DNA of 11,306 nt from Candidatus Methylomirabilis sp. (lineage in GTDB: Bacteria; Patescibacteriota; Patescibacteriia; DYHP01): NCBI GenBank assembly GCA_020724105.1, contig DYHP01000029.1:1-11306 (forward strand), read 5' to 3'. A program made the translations under genes and the position numbers. The notes under the pieces were generated by a model. It made no database searches, was not told the DNA's origin, and was given only the letters and a program-made list of their open reading frames with translations. Positions within the stretch are counted from its first letter, which is position 1, and every line of letters starts with the position of its first letter. Positions 1 to 6,205 of the stretch are shown piece by piece.

Positions 1-1
1 A

Positions 2-358
2 ATCAGCATTGTTTTTTCTTGGGGTTTTTACAAAATACTCGGCTACTATCAACTTTCTTTGCCGTGGTGGGTTGAAAGTCCGTCGGTTTTATTCTTTTAT
101 GGCTTGCTATTTGTGATTTTTGATAAATCGCTTTGGAAACATCTTAAAAAAGTAAATTTTGTAAAAACACCGAATTTAATCGGCGAGTGGAGTGGCAATC
201 TGAATTCGTCTTTTAATAATCACTCGTCAGAAGTAAAAGCGACATTGTTTATTTAAAGGCGGATGACACAAAGTCCAAAAGAATCATCTTGCCAAAATTT
301 TTGGGGGACTTGGAGTGTCAAAATAAAATTTTTTTGGATTAGAAGGATACTATTTTAG
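2..358 (+). pseudogene. Relic of Cap15-like (S-2TM-beta) CBASS effector, 5' end outside window
   Basis: The frame is open from base 2, so the gene starts upstream of the window. The visible part reads through one hydrophobic segment, then PWWVESPSVLFFYGLLFVIF with DKSLWK at its end, then PNLIGEWSGNLNSSFNNHSS and EVKATLFI. This two-helix plus beta-strand start resembles what I recall of the SMODS-associated 2TM beta-rich effector family (Cap15), in which a pair of TM helices precedes a beta-barrel and damages the inner membrane after cyclic-nucleotide signalling. A TAA at 254-256 stops the frame. The same frame then continues for 33 codons with GTWSVKIKFF, close to the QTWSKI-type strand expected next, and meets TAG at 356-358. 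A 7-T run near 329-335 is a plausible further frameshift. I read this as a decayed gene. The family call rests on remembered motif resemblance only. No CD-NTase gene is visible, as it could lie left of the window. Confidence 0.5.
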
Positions 359-431
359 TCGAAAAGAAGACAGGGTTTTTCGACTGGATAAAATTTTGGA
401 TATAGATAAACTTAATTGTTAGCAAGTTTCA
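359..431. other. Short non-coding stretch after the effector relic
   Basis: This is AT-rich sequence with fragments in shifted frames (for example FFDWIKFW near 381-404) that could be further debris of the effector gene. I see no clear promoter, RNA or terminator in it. Confidence 0.3.
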
Positions 432-1199
432 GTGCTGGGCTCCGCTCACTACGTTCGCTCCGCCCCTTTATTGTTGGGGCGAAGCCCGGTGGTGAATCCC
501 GTTAGAAATGAGATTTCTAACGGGGTGAATCGGAGGTTCTGCTACTGGGTTGATATACTGGGTATGGTTTTTGTTTCGATTATCATCTCGTTTGCCACGG
601 CAATGATTGAGTTTTTTATTGGGCAAAGATTGGTTGTCATCATTCCTTACGCTTTTATTGTTCCAATATTATTGCTTGTGCCGAGGATTTTGGCGGCAAC
701 AGTTCCGGCAATTAAAAATAACGGCCTACCTGCGCAGGCAGGCAGCGGGCCGTGGCTTCTGCGGATTGAACTTTTGAGTTTTTTTGTTTTGGTCTTTAAC
801 GCGCCCGCCAGTTTATTTTTCCACAAAATGGGTTTTCAGTACGACAGATTTCTTCATTTCGCGGCCGGTTTTTTGATGTTTCTGATTTTTTTCCATCTTT
901 GCTCATTGTTTGTCAAAGGCGGGGCGAACAATCATAAAAATAGAATTTTGTTTGTAAGCGTCATTGTAATTTTTTTGGGGAATTTTTTCTGGGAAGGCCT
1001 GCAGCATACCACAGACGATATTTTCGGCACAAAACTGTTTTTCGACATCAAACAAAGCGCGAACCGCGACTTTTTGGAAGATGTGATTTTTGGTTTTTCG
1101 GGCATGCTCGCGGCCGTTTTTTATATAGTTTATTCCTTTAAGAAAATTGCTCCGGCAGCAGACAGCGGCAAAGGAGGCGAATTTTCCGAGAAGTTTTAA
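432..1199 (+). CDS. Polytopic membrane protein, DUF2238/YjdF-like, with repeat-derived N-terminus
   Basis: The longest reading starts at GTG 432 (255 residues), but residues 1-36 are encoded by repeat DNA. The first ATG after that is at 564 (residue 45), just before the first hydrophobic helix. Neither start has a well-placed ribosome site: GGAGG at 532-536 has no in-frame start at normal spacing. I therefore favour 564 or a start near it. About six TM segments follow: 45-65, 68-88, 106-130, 137-165, 172-192 and 217-236. Conserved-looking polar motifs are YDRFLHF (137-143), WEGLQHTTDDIFG (187-199) and DFLEDVIFGFSG (213-224). The mix of Asp, His and Glu in TM-adjacent motifs recalls the DUF2238/YjdF family, whose function is unknown to me. 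A loop, GLPAQAG, is encoded by another palindromic repeat (725-742). A long hairpin follows the stop. Confidence 0.6.
   Translation: MLGSAHYVRSAPLLLGRSPVVNPVRNEISNGVNRRFCYWVDILGMVFVSIIISFATAMIEFFIGQRLVVIIPYAFIVPILLLVPRILAATVPAIKNNGLPAQAGSGPWLLRIELLSFFVLVFNAPASLFFHKMGFQYDRFLHFAAGFLMFLIFFHLCSLFVKGGANNHKNRILFVSVIVIFLGNFFWEGLQHTTDDIFGTKLFFDIKQSANRDFLEDVIFGFSGMLAAVFYIVYSFKKIAPAADSGKGGEFSEKF
437..527 (+). repeat. Mosaic of two repeats forming the ORF N-terminus
   Basis: Two pieces lie side by side. First is a stretch with GGGC near 437 and GGGCGAAGCCC near 477-487 flanking CTCCGCTCACTACGTTCGC-type sequence. Second is a perfect 12-bp hairpin, CCCGTTAGAAAT (498-509), loop GAG, ATTTCTAACGGG (513-524). 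The second reads as NPVRNEISNGV in the ORF frame. Both look like dispersed genomic repeats rather than protein-derived sequence. Confidence 0.6.
725..742. repeat. Palindromic repeat inside the membrane-protein gene
   Basis: CCTACCTGCGCAGGCAGG is a near-perfect palindrome (CCTGCGCAGG core at 729-738). It encodes GLPAQAG between two TM helices, consistent with an in-frame repeat insertion into a loop. Confidence 0.5.
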
Positions 1200-1215
1200 A
1201 ATTTTGTAATAAATA

Positions 1216-1257
1216 TTCGGCTTTATTTGTTCCCGAAGCCGAACAAATAAAGCCGAA
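1216..1257. terminator. Long hairpin after the membrane-protein gene, possible terminator
   Basis: There is a perfect 17-bp inverted repeat: TTCGGCTTTATTTGTTC (1216-1232) pairs with GAACAAATAAAGCCGAA (1241-1257) around an 8-nt loop. It begins 17 nt after the stop at 1199. There is no clean T-tract after it, so it may be a repeat element or processing signal rather than a classical terminator. Confidence 0.5.
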
Positions 1258-1286
1258 CAAAAATGGGCGAAATTACGATATTTTTA

Positions 1287-1342
1287 GCGCATTCTTACGG
1301 ACGCGATTCCATTGGGACTGACACCCGTAAGGGCGTCCTTCG
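1287..1342. repeat. Dispersed intergenic repeat, family 3, copy 1
   Basis: The copy starts GCGCATTCTTACGGACGCG, then ATTCCATTGGGACTGACACC, then CGTAAGGGCGTCCTTCG. It contains a GACACCC/GGGCGTC hairpin with loop GTAA. Related copies lie at 6120-6163 and 7891-7941, all between genes. A TTCGTA-rich tail (1341-1370, ending AATTTCGTAG) is related to the reverse complement of 7268-7306. Confidence 0.65.
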
Positions 1343-1379
1343 TACTTTCGCAATTTTCGTAATTTCGTAGTGGAGTGAA

Positions 1380-2015
1380 ATGCGTCTTGTTTTCGCGACT
1401 CACAATCAAGGAAAAATCAAGGAAATGCGGGCTATTTTGGCCGGGCTTGCTCTTGAAATTTTGGGTATGGACGACGTCGGCATTTTTGAAGACGTTGTTG
1501 AAGACGGTAAAACCTTTGAAGAAAACGCTTTGAAAAAAGTGAAATTTGTTTTAGAAAAATGTAAAGACATCGGATGTCCCAAAGGACATCCGATGTCGAT
1601 ACAACCATGGATAGTTGCTGACGATTCGGGGCTTTGCATCAGAGCGCTCGGCGGCGATCCGGGCGTATATTCGGCTCGTTGGGCCGGGGAAGAAGCAAGC
1701 GGCGAAGAAATCGTCAGATTTACGCTTGAAAAACTCAAAGATGTTCCCGAGGGCAAACGAGAGGCGCATTTTGAATGCGTTTTGGCTCTTGTCTCGCCCG
1801 CGGGCGAAACTTGGTTTTTCCACGGCCGCGTCCATGGCGCCATTGCTTTAAAACCGCGCGGCGCGCCGCACCCAAAACTGCCTTACGACGCCATTTTTAT
1901 CCCAAACGGATATGAAACCACTTTCGCAGAAATGCCGCTTGACGATAAAAACCGCCTCAGTCACCGCGGAATGGCGTTCAGAAAGTTGAGGGAGTTTTTC
2001 GAAGAAATGAAATAG
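1380..2015 (+). CDS. rdgB: Non-canonical purine NTP pyrophosphatase (RdgB/HAM1 family)
   Basis: This enzyme hydrolyses dITP, XTP and similar deaminated purine nucleoside triphosphates to monophosphates plus pyrophosphate, keeping them out of DNA and RNA. Family hallmarks are all present: THNQGKIKEM at residues 7-16, the FEENALKK helix at about 46-53, the acidic ADDSGL motif at 80-85, GGDPGVYSARWAG at 91-103, and the C-terminal LSHRGMAFRKL around 193-203 with the conserved SHRG. The start is supported by GGAG at 1372-1375, four bases before ATG. The protein is 211 residues against roughly 190-200 in typical members. The excess sits at residues 62-76 (KDIGCPKGHPMSIQP), just before the DDSGL motif, and is encoded exactly by a palindromic element. 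The rest of the fold looks intact, so the enzyme is probably active. It stands alone between hairpins rather than in an obvious operon. Confidence 0.93.
   Translation: MRLVFATHNQGKIKEMRAILAGLALEILGMDDVGIFEDVVEDGKTFEENALKKVKFVLEKCKDIGCPKGHPMSIQPWIVADDSGLCIRALGGDPGVYSARWAGEEASGEEIVRFTLEKLKDVPEGKREAHFECVLALVSPAGETWFFHGRVHGAIALKPRGAPHPKLPYDAIFIPNGYETTFAEMPLDDKNRLSHRGMAFRKLREFFEEMK
1566..1597. repeat. GACATC palindromic element, copy 1, inside rdgB
   Basis: This is a perfect 14-bp inverted repeat: GACATCGGATGTCC (1566-1579), loop CAAA, GGACATCCGATGTC (1584-1597), followed by GATACA as in copy 2. Each 13-nt arm is itself a palindrome around one central base. It is translated as DIGCPKGHPMS. Other copies are at 5122-5152 and 10344-10374. 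Confidence 0.85.
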
Positions 2016-2040
2016 GTATTTCTCTTAAGCCCGCCCGAAT

Positions 2041-2073
2041 GGATTTCGTAAATCCAAAGGATTTACGAAATCC
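2041..2073. repeat. Intergenic hairpin with self-palindromic arms
   Basis: This is a perfect 15-bp inverted repeat: GGATTTCGTAAATCC (2041-2055), loop AAA, GGATTTACGAAATCC (2059-2073). Each arm is again palindromic around three bases. The format (arm ending CC, AAA loop, GG) matches the element inside rdgB although the sequence differs. Confidence 0.8.
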
Positions 2074-2117
2074 CAAAGTCCAAATCAAATCTTTCTCTAA
2101 CATATCTCAACTCAACA

Positions 2118-2146
2118 AACCCGTAACACGCGTTACGGGTTGTTTT
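2118..2146 (+). terminator. Probable Rho-independent terminator after rdgB
   Basis: A perfect 10-bp stem AACCCGTAAC (2118-2127), loop ACGC, GTTACGGGTT (2132-2141) is followed by GTTTT. It lies about 100 nt after the rdgB stop. The T-tail is short. Confidence 0.6.
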
Positions 2147-2162
2147 AGAAGAATTCCCTCTT

Positions 2163-2190
2163 TATACCACCGTTAAAACGGTGGTATAAT
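2163..2190 (+). promoter_or_regulatory. Inverted repeat carrying a TATAAT box upstream of the PBP gene
   Basis: TATACCACCGTT (2163-2174), AA, AACGGTGGTATA (2177-2188) is a perfect 12-bp palindrome. Its right end runs into TATAAT (2185-2190), a consensus -10 box, 31 nt before the ATG at 2222. The spaced -35 position (about 2162-2167) is poor, so a regulator binding the palindrome, or a repeat that happens to supply a promoter, are both possible. Confidence 0.45.
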
Positions 2191-2221
2191 CTTATTGTAG
2201 GCACAGATATTTTATTTTTTT

Positions 2222-4072
2222 ATGAATGAATCCAAACATCGCGCCGTGGGCGAATATCAGAAGTCGGCTTGTCGCGCCGAAGTTCCGCCAAAGGCGGAAC
2301 GGAGGCGGACTTTTGATTTCGCAAAATCCAGGCCGAGTAAAAAAGAATCTTTCGGCGAAAAAACGCCGCCGCGTTTTCGCATTTTAAAACTTATTTTTAT
2401 GTTTGCCGCTGTGATAATTTTTTGGCGGCTTTTTATTTTGCAGATTTTTACCCACAAATATTACGTCGAGCTCGCCTCAGGACAGCAGGATATTTACAAA
2501 GAACTCGAGCCCGAGAGGGGAGAGATTCTTTTTCGCGACGGCAAAACGGGCCAGCTGTACCCTCTGGCGGTAAACCAAAATTTTTATAACGTTTTCGCCG
2601 AGCCGAAAAACATTGAGCAAAAAGAGGTTCGCGGATACGCGTATAAACTCGCTCCGCTTTTGGAAATGACGGAAGACGAAATCATGGCCAAACTTTCAAA
2701 AAAAGACGACCCTCACGAACCGCTTAAATCAAAAATTTCCGAAGAAACTTACAAAAAAATCAAGGAATTGAATTTGCCCGGCATTGGCGCGGATAAAACT
2801 CCGGTCAGATTTTATCCGGAAAAAGACGTTGGCGGGCAGATTTTGGGATTTGTCGGCGAGGATGAAAGCGGAGAGAGACGCGGCAAATACGGCATTGAAG
2901 GATATTTTGACAATGAGTTGAAGGGCGAAAAAGGTTTTATGAAATCGGAACGCGACGCGCTGGGGCGATTGCTTTTTGTGGGAGATTTTACCATCGAAGA
3001 AGCGCGGCGCGGCTTTGACATTGTTTTGACTCTTGACAGAAACATCCAGTTTTTCGCCTGCCAAAAGTTGAAAGAAGCGGTGGCTCGCCACGGCGCCGAC
3101 GGCGGAACGGTGATTATTTTAAATCCCTTAACCGGCGCGATACTTGCCATGTGTTCTGCGCCGAATTTTGACCCGAATGAATACAATAAAATAAAGGACA
3201 TCAGCGTTTTTAACAATCCGGCGATTTTTTACCAATACGAGCCGGGCTCGATTTTCAAGGTGGTTACTATGTCCGCCGGTTTGGATTTGGAAAAAGTAAA
3301 TCCCAATTCCATGTATAACGACAGCGGCGAAGTGAAAATCGGTTCGCATACAATCCAAAATTCCGATTTGAAATCCTACGGGACGCAAACAACGACGCAG
3401 GTTTTGGAAAAATCGCTTAATACCGGCGCGGTTTTTGTCGCAAGGCGCGTCGGCGCGAAGGATTTTCGCCAATATGTTGAAAATTTCGGTTTTGGGTCGC
3501 CGCTCGGTCTCGAATTGCAAAAAGAAGTGTCGGGCGACACGAGTTCTTTGAGAGAAAAAAATGAAATTTATTTGGCGACCGCTTCTTTCGGACAGGGCAT
3601 TTCGGTCACTCCCTTGCAAATCGTCAGCGCTTTTGCCGCGATTGCCAACGGCGGAGTTTTAATGAAACCGTATATTGTTGAAGAAATAAAAAAAAGCGAT
3701 GGCATGGTTTTAAAAACAGGGCTAAAGGAGATAAGGAAAGTCATTTCCGAACGCACTTCAAACTTGCTCGGCGCGATGTTGGTTTCGGTTGTTGAACGGG
3801 GGCACGGCAAAAGAGCGGGGGTCGCGGGATACTTTATCGCCGGTAAAACCGGCACGGCGCAGGTGCCGAAAAAAGGCGGCAGGGGATATGAGGAAGGAGT
3901 GACCATCGGTTCTTTCGCGGGTTTCGGGCCGGTAAATAATCCGATTTTCGCCATGATGGTCAAAATTGACAACCCGAAAGACGTGCAATGGGCCGAATCC
4001 ACCGCCGCGCCGGTGTTTGGAGAAATCGCCAAATTTTTATTGCAGTATTTTGAAATTCCTCCGGAGAGATGA
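2222..4072 (+). CDS. Class B penicillin-binding protein (PBP2/FtsI-type transpeptidase)
   Basis: This is a membrane-anchored D,D-transpeptidase that cross-links peptidoglycan outside the membrane. The 616-residue protein has a basic cytoplasmic tail (1-53), one TM helix (about 54-76), the PBP dimerisation domain starting at ERGEILFRDG (98-107), and the transpeptidase domain. All three catalytic motifs are visible: SIFK with nucleophile S343 and K346, SLN at 398-400, and KTG at 542-544 (AGKTGTAQVP). Domain order and length fit FtsI/PBP3 or a SpoVD-like PBP. Sequence alone does not separate division from elongation roles. No Shine-Dalgarno is seen. The start is chosen as the first ATG, 31 nt after a TATAAT box. 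The tail includes VPPKAER, encoded by a small hairpin repeat (2282-2300). A D-Ala-D-Ala-ligase-like gene downstream suggests a loose cell-wall neighbourhood. Confidence 0.92.
   Translation: MNESKHRAVGEYQKSACRAEVPPKAERRRTFDFAKSRPSKKESFGEKTPPRFRILKLIFMFAAVIIFWRLFILQIFTHKYYVELASGQQDIYKELEPERGEILFRDGKTGQLYPLAVNQNFYNVFAEPKNIEQKEVRGYAYKLAPLLEMTEDEIMAKLSKKDDPHEPLKSKISEETYKKIKELNLPGIGADKTPVRFYPEKDVGGQILGFVGEDESGERRGKYGIEGYFDNELKGEKGFMKSERDALGRLLFVGDFTIEEARRGFDIVLTLDRNIQFFACQKLKEAVARHGADGGTVIILNPLTGAILAMCSAPNFDPNEYNKIKDISVFNNPAIFYQYEPGSIFKVVTMSAGLDLEKVNPNSMYNDSGEVKIGSHTIQNSDLKSYGTQTTTQVLEKSLNTGAVFVARRVGAKDFRQYVENFGFGSPLGLELQKEVSGDTSSLREKNEIYLATASFGQGISVTPLQIVSAFAAIANGGVLMKPYIVEEIKKSDGMVLKTGLKEIRKVISERTSNLLGAMLVSVVERGHGKRAGVAGYFIAGKTGTAQVPKKGGRGYEEGVTIGSFAGFGPVNNPIFAMMVKIDNPKDVQWAESTAAPVFGEIAKFLLQYFEIPPER
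2282..2300. repeat. Small hairpin repeat in the cytoplasmic tail of the PBP gene
   Basis: GTTCCGCC (2282-2289), loop AAA, GGCGGAAC (2293-2300) is a perfect 8-bp stem with the same CC-AAA-GG apex as 1566-1597 and 2041-2073. It falls in the unstructured tail before the TM helix. Confidence 0.55.
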
Positions 4073-4141
4073 AGTTTTAATTTTGGCGCTTTCGTGTCAT
4101 TCGAATGATTCTTAAATATTTCCCGAATCAGGTTTTTCTGG

Positions 4142-4152
4142 TAAGATATAAG
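4142..4152 (+). promoter_or_regulatory. Possible -10 region upstream of the small ORF
   Basis: TAAGATATAAG lies immediately before ATG 4154. TAAGAT (4142-4147) could act as a -10 box giving a nearly leaderless transcript. No good -35 is seen, so this is weak. Confidence 0.25.
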
Positions 4153-4153
4153 T

Positions 4154-4264
4154 ATGAACATGAAGAATAAAAAATTATTGCTGTTTTATATAATTTTAAT
4201 CGTCGGTTTTGTAGTTATTGTCATCGGTTTTGTTTCTTATTCTCGGAATCCGATTTCAAATTAA
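4154..4264 (+). CDS. Small single-TM protein, 36 residues
   Basis: The sequence runs ATG to TAA: MNMKNKKLL, then a hydrophobic run from L8 to V27 (about 20 residues, Ile/Val/Phe-rich), then SYSRNPISN. A positive N-terminus before a single helix suggests a small inner-membrane protein with the C-terminus outside, or a short leader. It ends 12 nt before the ATP-grasp gene, so the two are probably co-transcribed. I recognise no family, and chance cannot be excluded for an ORF this short. The clean K-rich start plus continuous helix makes it more credible than most short ORFs. Confidence 0.45.
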   Translation: MNMKNKKLLLFYIILIVGFVVIVIGFVSYSRNPISN

Positions 4265-4276
4265 GATTTAAGATTT

Positions 4277-5317
4277 ATGAAGATAATAATTTTAGCCCGC
4301 GACATGCAACATTCGGAAGGGGAAAACGATACTTATGGACGAGGAAACAATGATGACGCGCTGGGAATCAAAAAAACGCTGGCCGATTTGCACGATGTCA
4401 AAATTTTGTCGGTCAACGAAGACACATATTTGAAATTAAAGGAAGAAAAACTCGACGTTGTTTTTAATTTGGCTGACGACGGTTTCAGAAGCGACCCGAC
4501 TTTGGAGCCGCATGTGGCGGCCATGCTTGATGTTTTAGGTATTCCTTATACCGGCAATAACTATTTCGCTTTGGCGTTATGTCAAAACAAAGCCAGAGCC
4601 AAAGAGATTTTAGCATATCATAGCATTCTAACTCCGAAATTCCAGGTTTTCAGTGCGATTAATCGCAAAATCAATCCCGAACTGAAATTTCCTTTGATTG
4701 TCAAACCCATTCGCGAAGACGGCAGCGTCGGCATTAAAGAGCGGTCGGTAGTCTATAATAAAGAACAACTGAAGGAGCAGGTTGAACATATTTTGACGGT
4801 CTACAAGCAAGAAGCATTGGTAGAAGAATTTATTGACGGTCGGGAATTCAATGTGGCGGTTATTGGAAACAAGCGCTCCCTTGTTTTGCCGGTGGCTGAG
4901 ATAAATTTCACCGAAATACCCAAAAACACGCCCAAAATCGTGAGTTACAGGGCAAAATGGGTGAAGCAGAGCCTTGTTTTTAAAAAAACGCCGGTAATTT
5001 GCCCCGCCGCGATTGATGAAACGCTCGCCGAATTTGTAAAAGAAACCGCCAAAAAATGTTATAAAATTTTCGGCTGCAGGGGATACGCAAGGATTGATTT
5101 TCGGTATGAGGAAAATGTAAGGACATCGGATGTCTCGAGGACATCCGATGTCGATACAGATCAGAAAAAAGAAAACAAACTTTACGTTTTAGAAGTTAAT
5201 CCCAACCCTGACATTTCCGAAGACGCGGGAATTACGAAAGCGGCCGTCGCCGCCGGGATGAGTTACCGGGATTTGCTTTTAAAAATCATTAATTACGCTC
5301 TCGTAGAAGCCAATTAA
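4277..5317 (+). CDS. ATP-grasp ligase, D-alanine--D-alanine ligase-like
   Basis: This is an ATP-dependent carboxylate-amine ligase of the D-Ala-D-Ala ligase type, 346 residues. Visible motifs: VVFNLADDG (61-69) in the N-terminal domain; EPHVAAMLDVLGIPYTG (77-93); the DKA-like CQNKARAKEIL (102-112); FPLIVKPIREDGSVGI (138-153) with the ATP-binding lysine K143 and glycine-rich loop; LVEEFIDGREFNVAV (181-195); ARIDFR (271-276); and the Mg-binding LEVNPNPDIS (305-314). The usual Ddl N-terminal GG-S-EHEVS signature is absent; the protein begins IILARDMQHSEGENDTYG instead. The substrate may therefore be another amino acid or peptide, and I give no gene symbol. Residues 281-296 (VRTSDVSRTSDVDTDQ) interrupt the path between ARIDFR and LEVNPNP and are encoded by a palindromic element. 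No Shine-Dalgarno is visible. The downstream gene begins 73 nt after the stop, beyond a hairpin. Confidence 0.8.
   Translation: MKIIILARDMQHSEGENDTYGRGNNDDALGIKKTLADLHDVKILSVNEDTYLKLKEEKLDVVFNLADDGFRSDPTLEPHVAAMLDVLGIPYTGNNYFALALCQNKARAKEILAYHSILTPKFQVFSAINRKINPELKFPLIVKPIREDGSVGIKERSVVYNKEQLKEQVEHILTVYKQEALVEEFIDGREFNVAVIGNKRSLVLPVAEINFTEIPKNTPKIVSYRAKWVKQSLVFKKTPVICPAAIDETLAEFVKETAKKCYKIFGCRGYARIDFRYEENVRTSDVSRTSDVDTDQKKENKLYVLEVNPNPDISEDAGITKAAVAAGMSYRDLLLKIINYALVEAN
5122..5152. repeat. GACATC palindromic element, copy 2, inside the ATP-grasp gene
   Basis: GACATCGGATGTC (5122-5134), loop TCGAG, GACATCCGATGTC (5140-5152), then GATACA as in copy 1. It is read in a different frame from copy 1 (RTSDVSRTSDVDT here, DIGCPKGHPMSI there), and both frames stay open. 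Confidence 0.85.
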
Positions 5318-5327
5318 CGCTATAACT

Positions 5328-5365
5328 ACGCCATCAGACGCCAAAAATCTGGCGTAAAATGGCGT
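5328..5365. repeat. Nested intergenic hairpin of ACGCCA/TGGCGT units
   Basis: The order is ACGCCA (5328-5333), TCAG, ACGCCA (5338-5343), AAAATC, TGGCGT (5350-5355), AAAA, TGGCGT (5360-5365). This folds as two stacked 6-bp stems with an internal loop. It fills the gap before the nuclease gene. There is no T-tract, so it is a weak terminator candidate. Confidence 0.5.
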
Positions 5366-5390
5366 TGTGATTGCGTAAAGTGGCGATTTT

Positions 5391-6119
5391 ATGAGAAATT
5401 TATTTAACCCGAATTCGCAAGAGCCGTTTAAAATCAGCCGGACAAAAATAGAATTATTCATTGATTGCCCGCGATGTTTTTATTTAGAATTACGAAAAGG
5501 GATTAGTCGTCCGCCCGGTTTTCCGTACACATTAAATAATGCCGTTGATTATCTCTTGAAAAAGGAATTTGATATTCATCGAGCCAACGGAGAGCCGCAT
5601 CCATTAATGAAAACATATAAAATTGACGCCGTTCCATTCGCTCATGAAAAATTGGATTATTGGAGACGAGTGGGGATTTATTATGACCATAGACCAACTA
5701 ATTTTATCATTTACGGCAAAGTTGACGATATTTGGGTTGACAAAGACAGGAATTTAATAATTGTTGATTATAAGGCGACGAGCACGAGCGAAGAAATAGA
5801 TATGGAAACAGGCAAGCCGCACCATTTGACGTATAAAAGAGAGGTGGAAGTTTATCAATGGTTGTTCAAACAAAAAAAGTTCAAAGTTTCTGACACCGCT
5901 TATTTTGTTTATGTAAATGCTCTAAAAGATAGAAAAGCGTTTGATGGGAGGTTGGATTTTGATGTTCGGATTATTCCGCACAAAGGGACTGTTGGGTGGG
6001 TGGAGGACGCGATTTTGGCGGCTCACAAATGTTTGTTTGCCGACACATTGCCGAAGCCCTCGGCTGATTGCGAATATTGCGCGTATCGGCGAAGGGCGCA
6101 AGACATAGAAGTAACTTAA
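5391..6119 (+). CDS. PD-(D/E)XK nuclease superfamily protein (RecB/Cas4-like)
   Basis: A 242-residue protein with the RecB/Cas4-type nuclease pattern. The N-terminal FKISRTKIELFIDCPRCFYLE (about 13-33) matches the SxSRLxxYxxCPxxFYL-like entry motif. GKVDDIWV (109-116) supplies the first acidic residue. LIIVDYKATS (122-131) supplies the D-x-K catalytic pair (D126, K128). EVYQWLF (153-159) corresponds to the QxxxY-like helix. Two CxxC pairs are present, C26/C29 and C227/C230, which could bind zinc or an iron-sulfur cluster; Cas4 and AddB instead use one N-terminal plus three C-terminal cysteines. I see no helicase, Cas1 or CRISPR array nearby, so calling it cas4 is not justified. The likely role is DNA end processing or repair. 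It starts at ATG 5391 without a Shine-Dalgarno, and its stop abuts a repeat. Confidence 0.75.
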   Translation: MRNLFNPNSQEPFKISRTKIELFIDCPRCFYLELRKGISRPPGFPYTLNNAVDYLLKKEFDIHRANGEPHPLMKTYKIDAVPFAHEKLDYWRRVGIYYDHRPTNFIIYGKVDDIWVDKDRNLIIVDYKATSTSEEIDMETGKPHHLTYKREVEVYQWLFKQKKFKVSDTAYFVYVNALKDRKAFDGRLDFDVRIIPHKGTVGWVEDAILAAHKCLFADTLPKPSADCEYCAYRRRAQDIEVT

Positions 6120-6163
6120 CGCGAATCGGGACTGACACCCGCAAGGACTCCATCGGGATTGAG
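6120..6163. repeat. Dispersed intergenic repeat, family 3, copy 2
   Basis: It begins directly after the nuclease stop: GCGAATCGGGACTGACACCC, then GCAAGGACTCCATCGGGATTG. It shares the GGGACTGACACCCG block (6128-6141) with 1314-1327. It fills most of the nuclease-apt gap and creates a spurious upstream extension of the apt reading frame. Confidence 0.6.
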
Positions 6164-6205
6164 CCGGCCCAAATAGGGATAAATTCGGATTATTTGGATG
6201 ATATT

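Noticed and set aside
1794..1807. TCGCCCGCGGGCGA palindrome in rdgB as an insertion
   Set aside because: The SPAGE residues fit the normal RdgB alignment and no extra length is seen there.
2729..3988. Several minus-strand open frames opposite the PBP gene
   Set aside because: They have no recognisable motifs, and they lie opposite a gene with intact SxxK, SxN and KTG motifs.
5391..6119. Calling the nuclease-like gene cas4
   Set aside because: There is no CRISPR or cas context and the cysteine layout differs.
6068..6205. Upstream extension of the apt reading frame
   Set aside because: It runs through the end of the nuclease gene in another frame and the family 3 repeat. APRT homology begins at the ATG 6206/6212.
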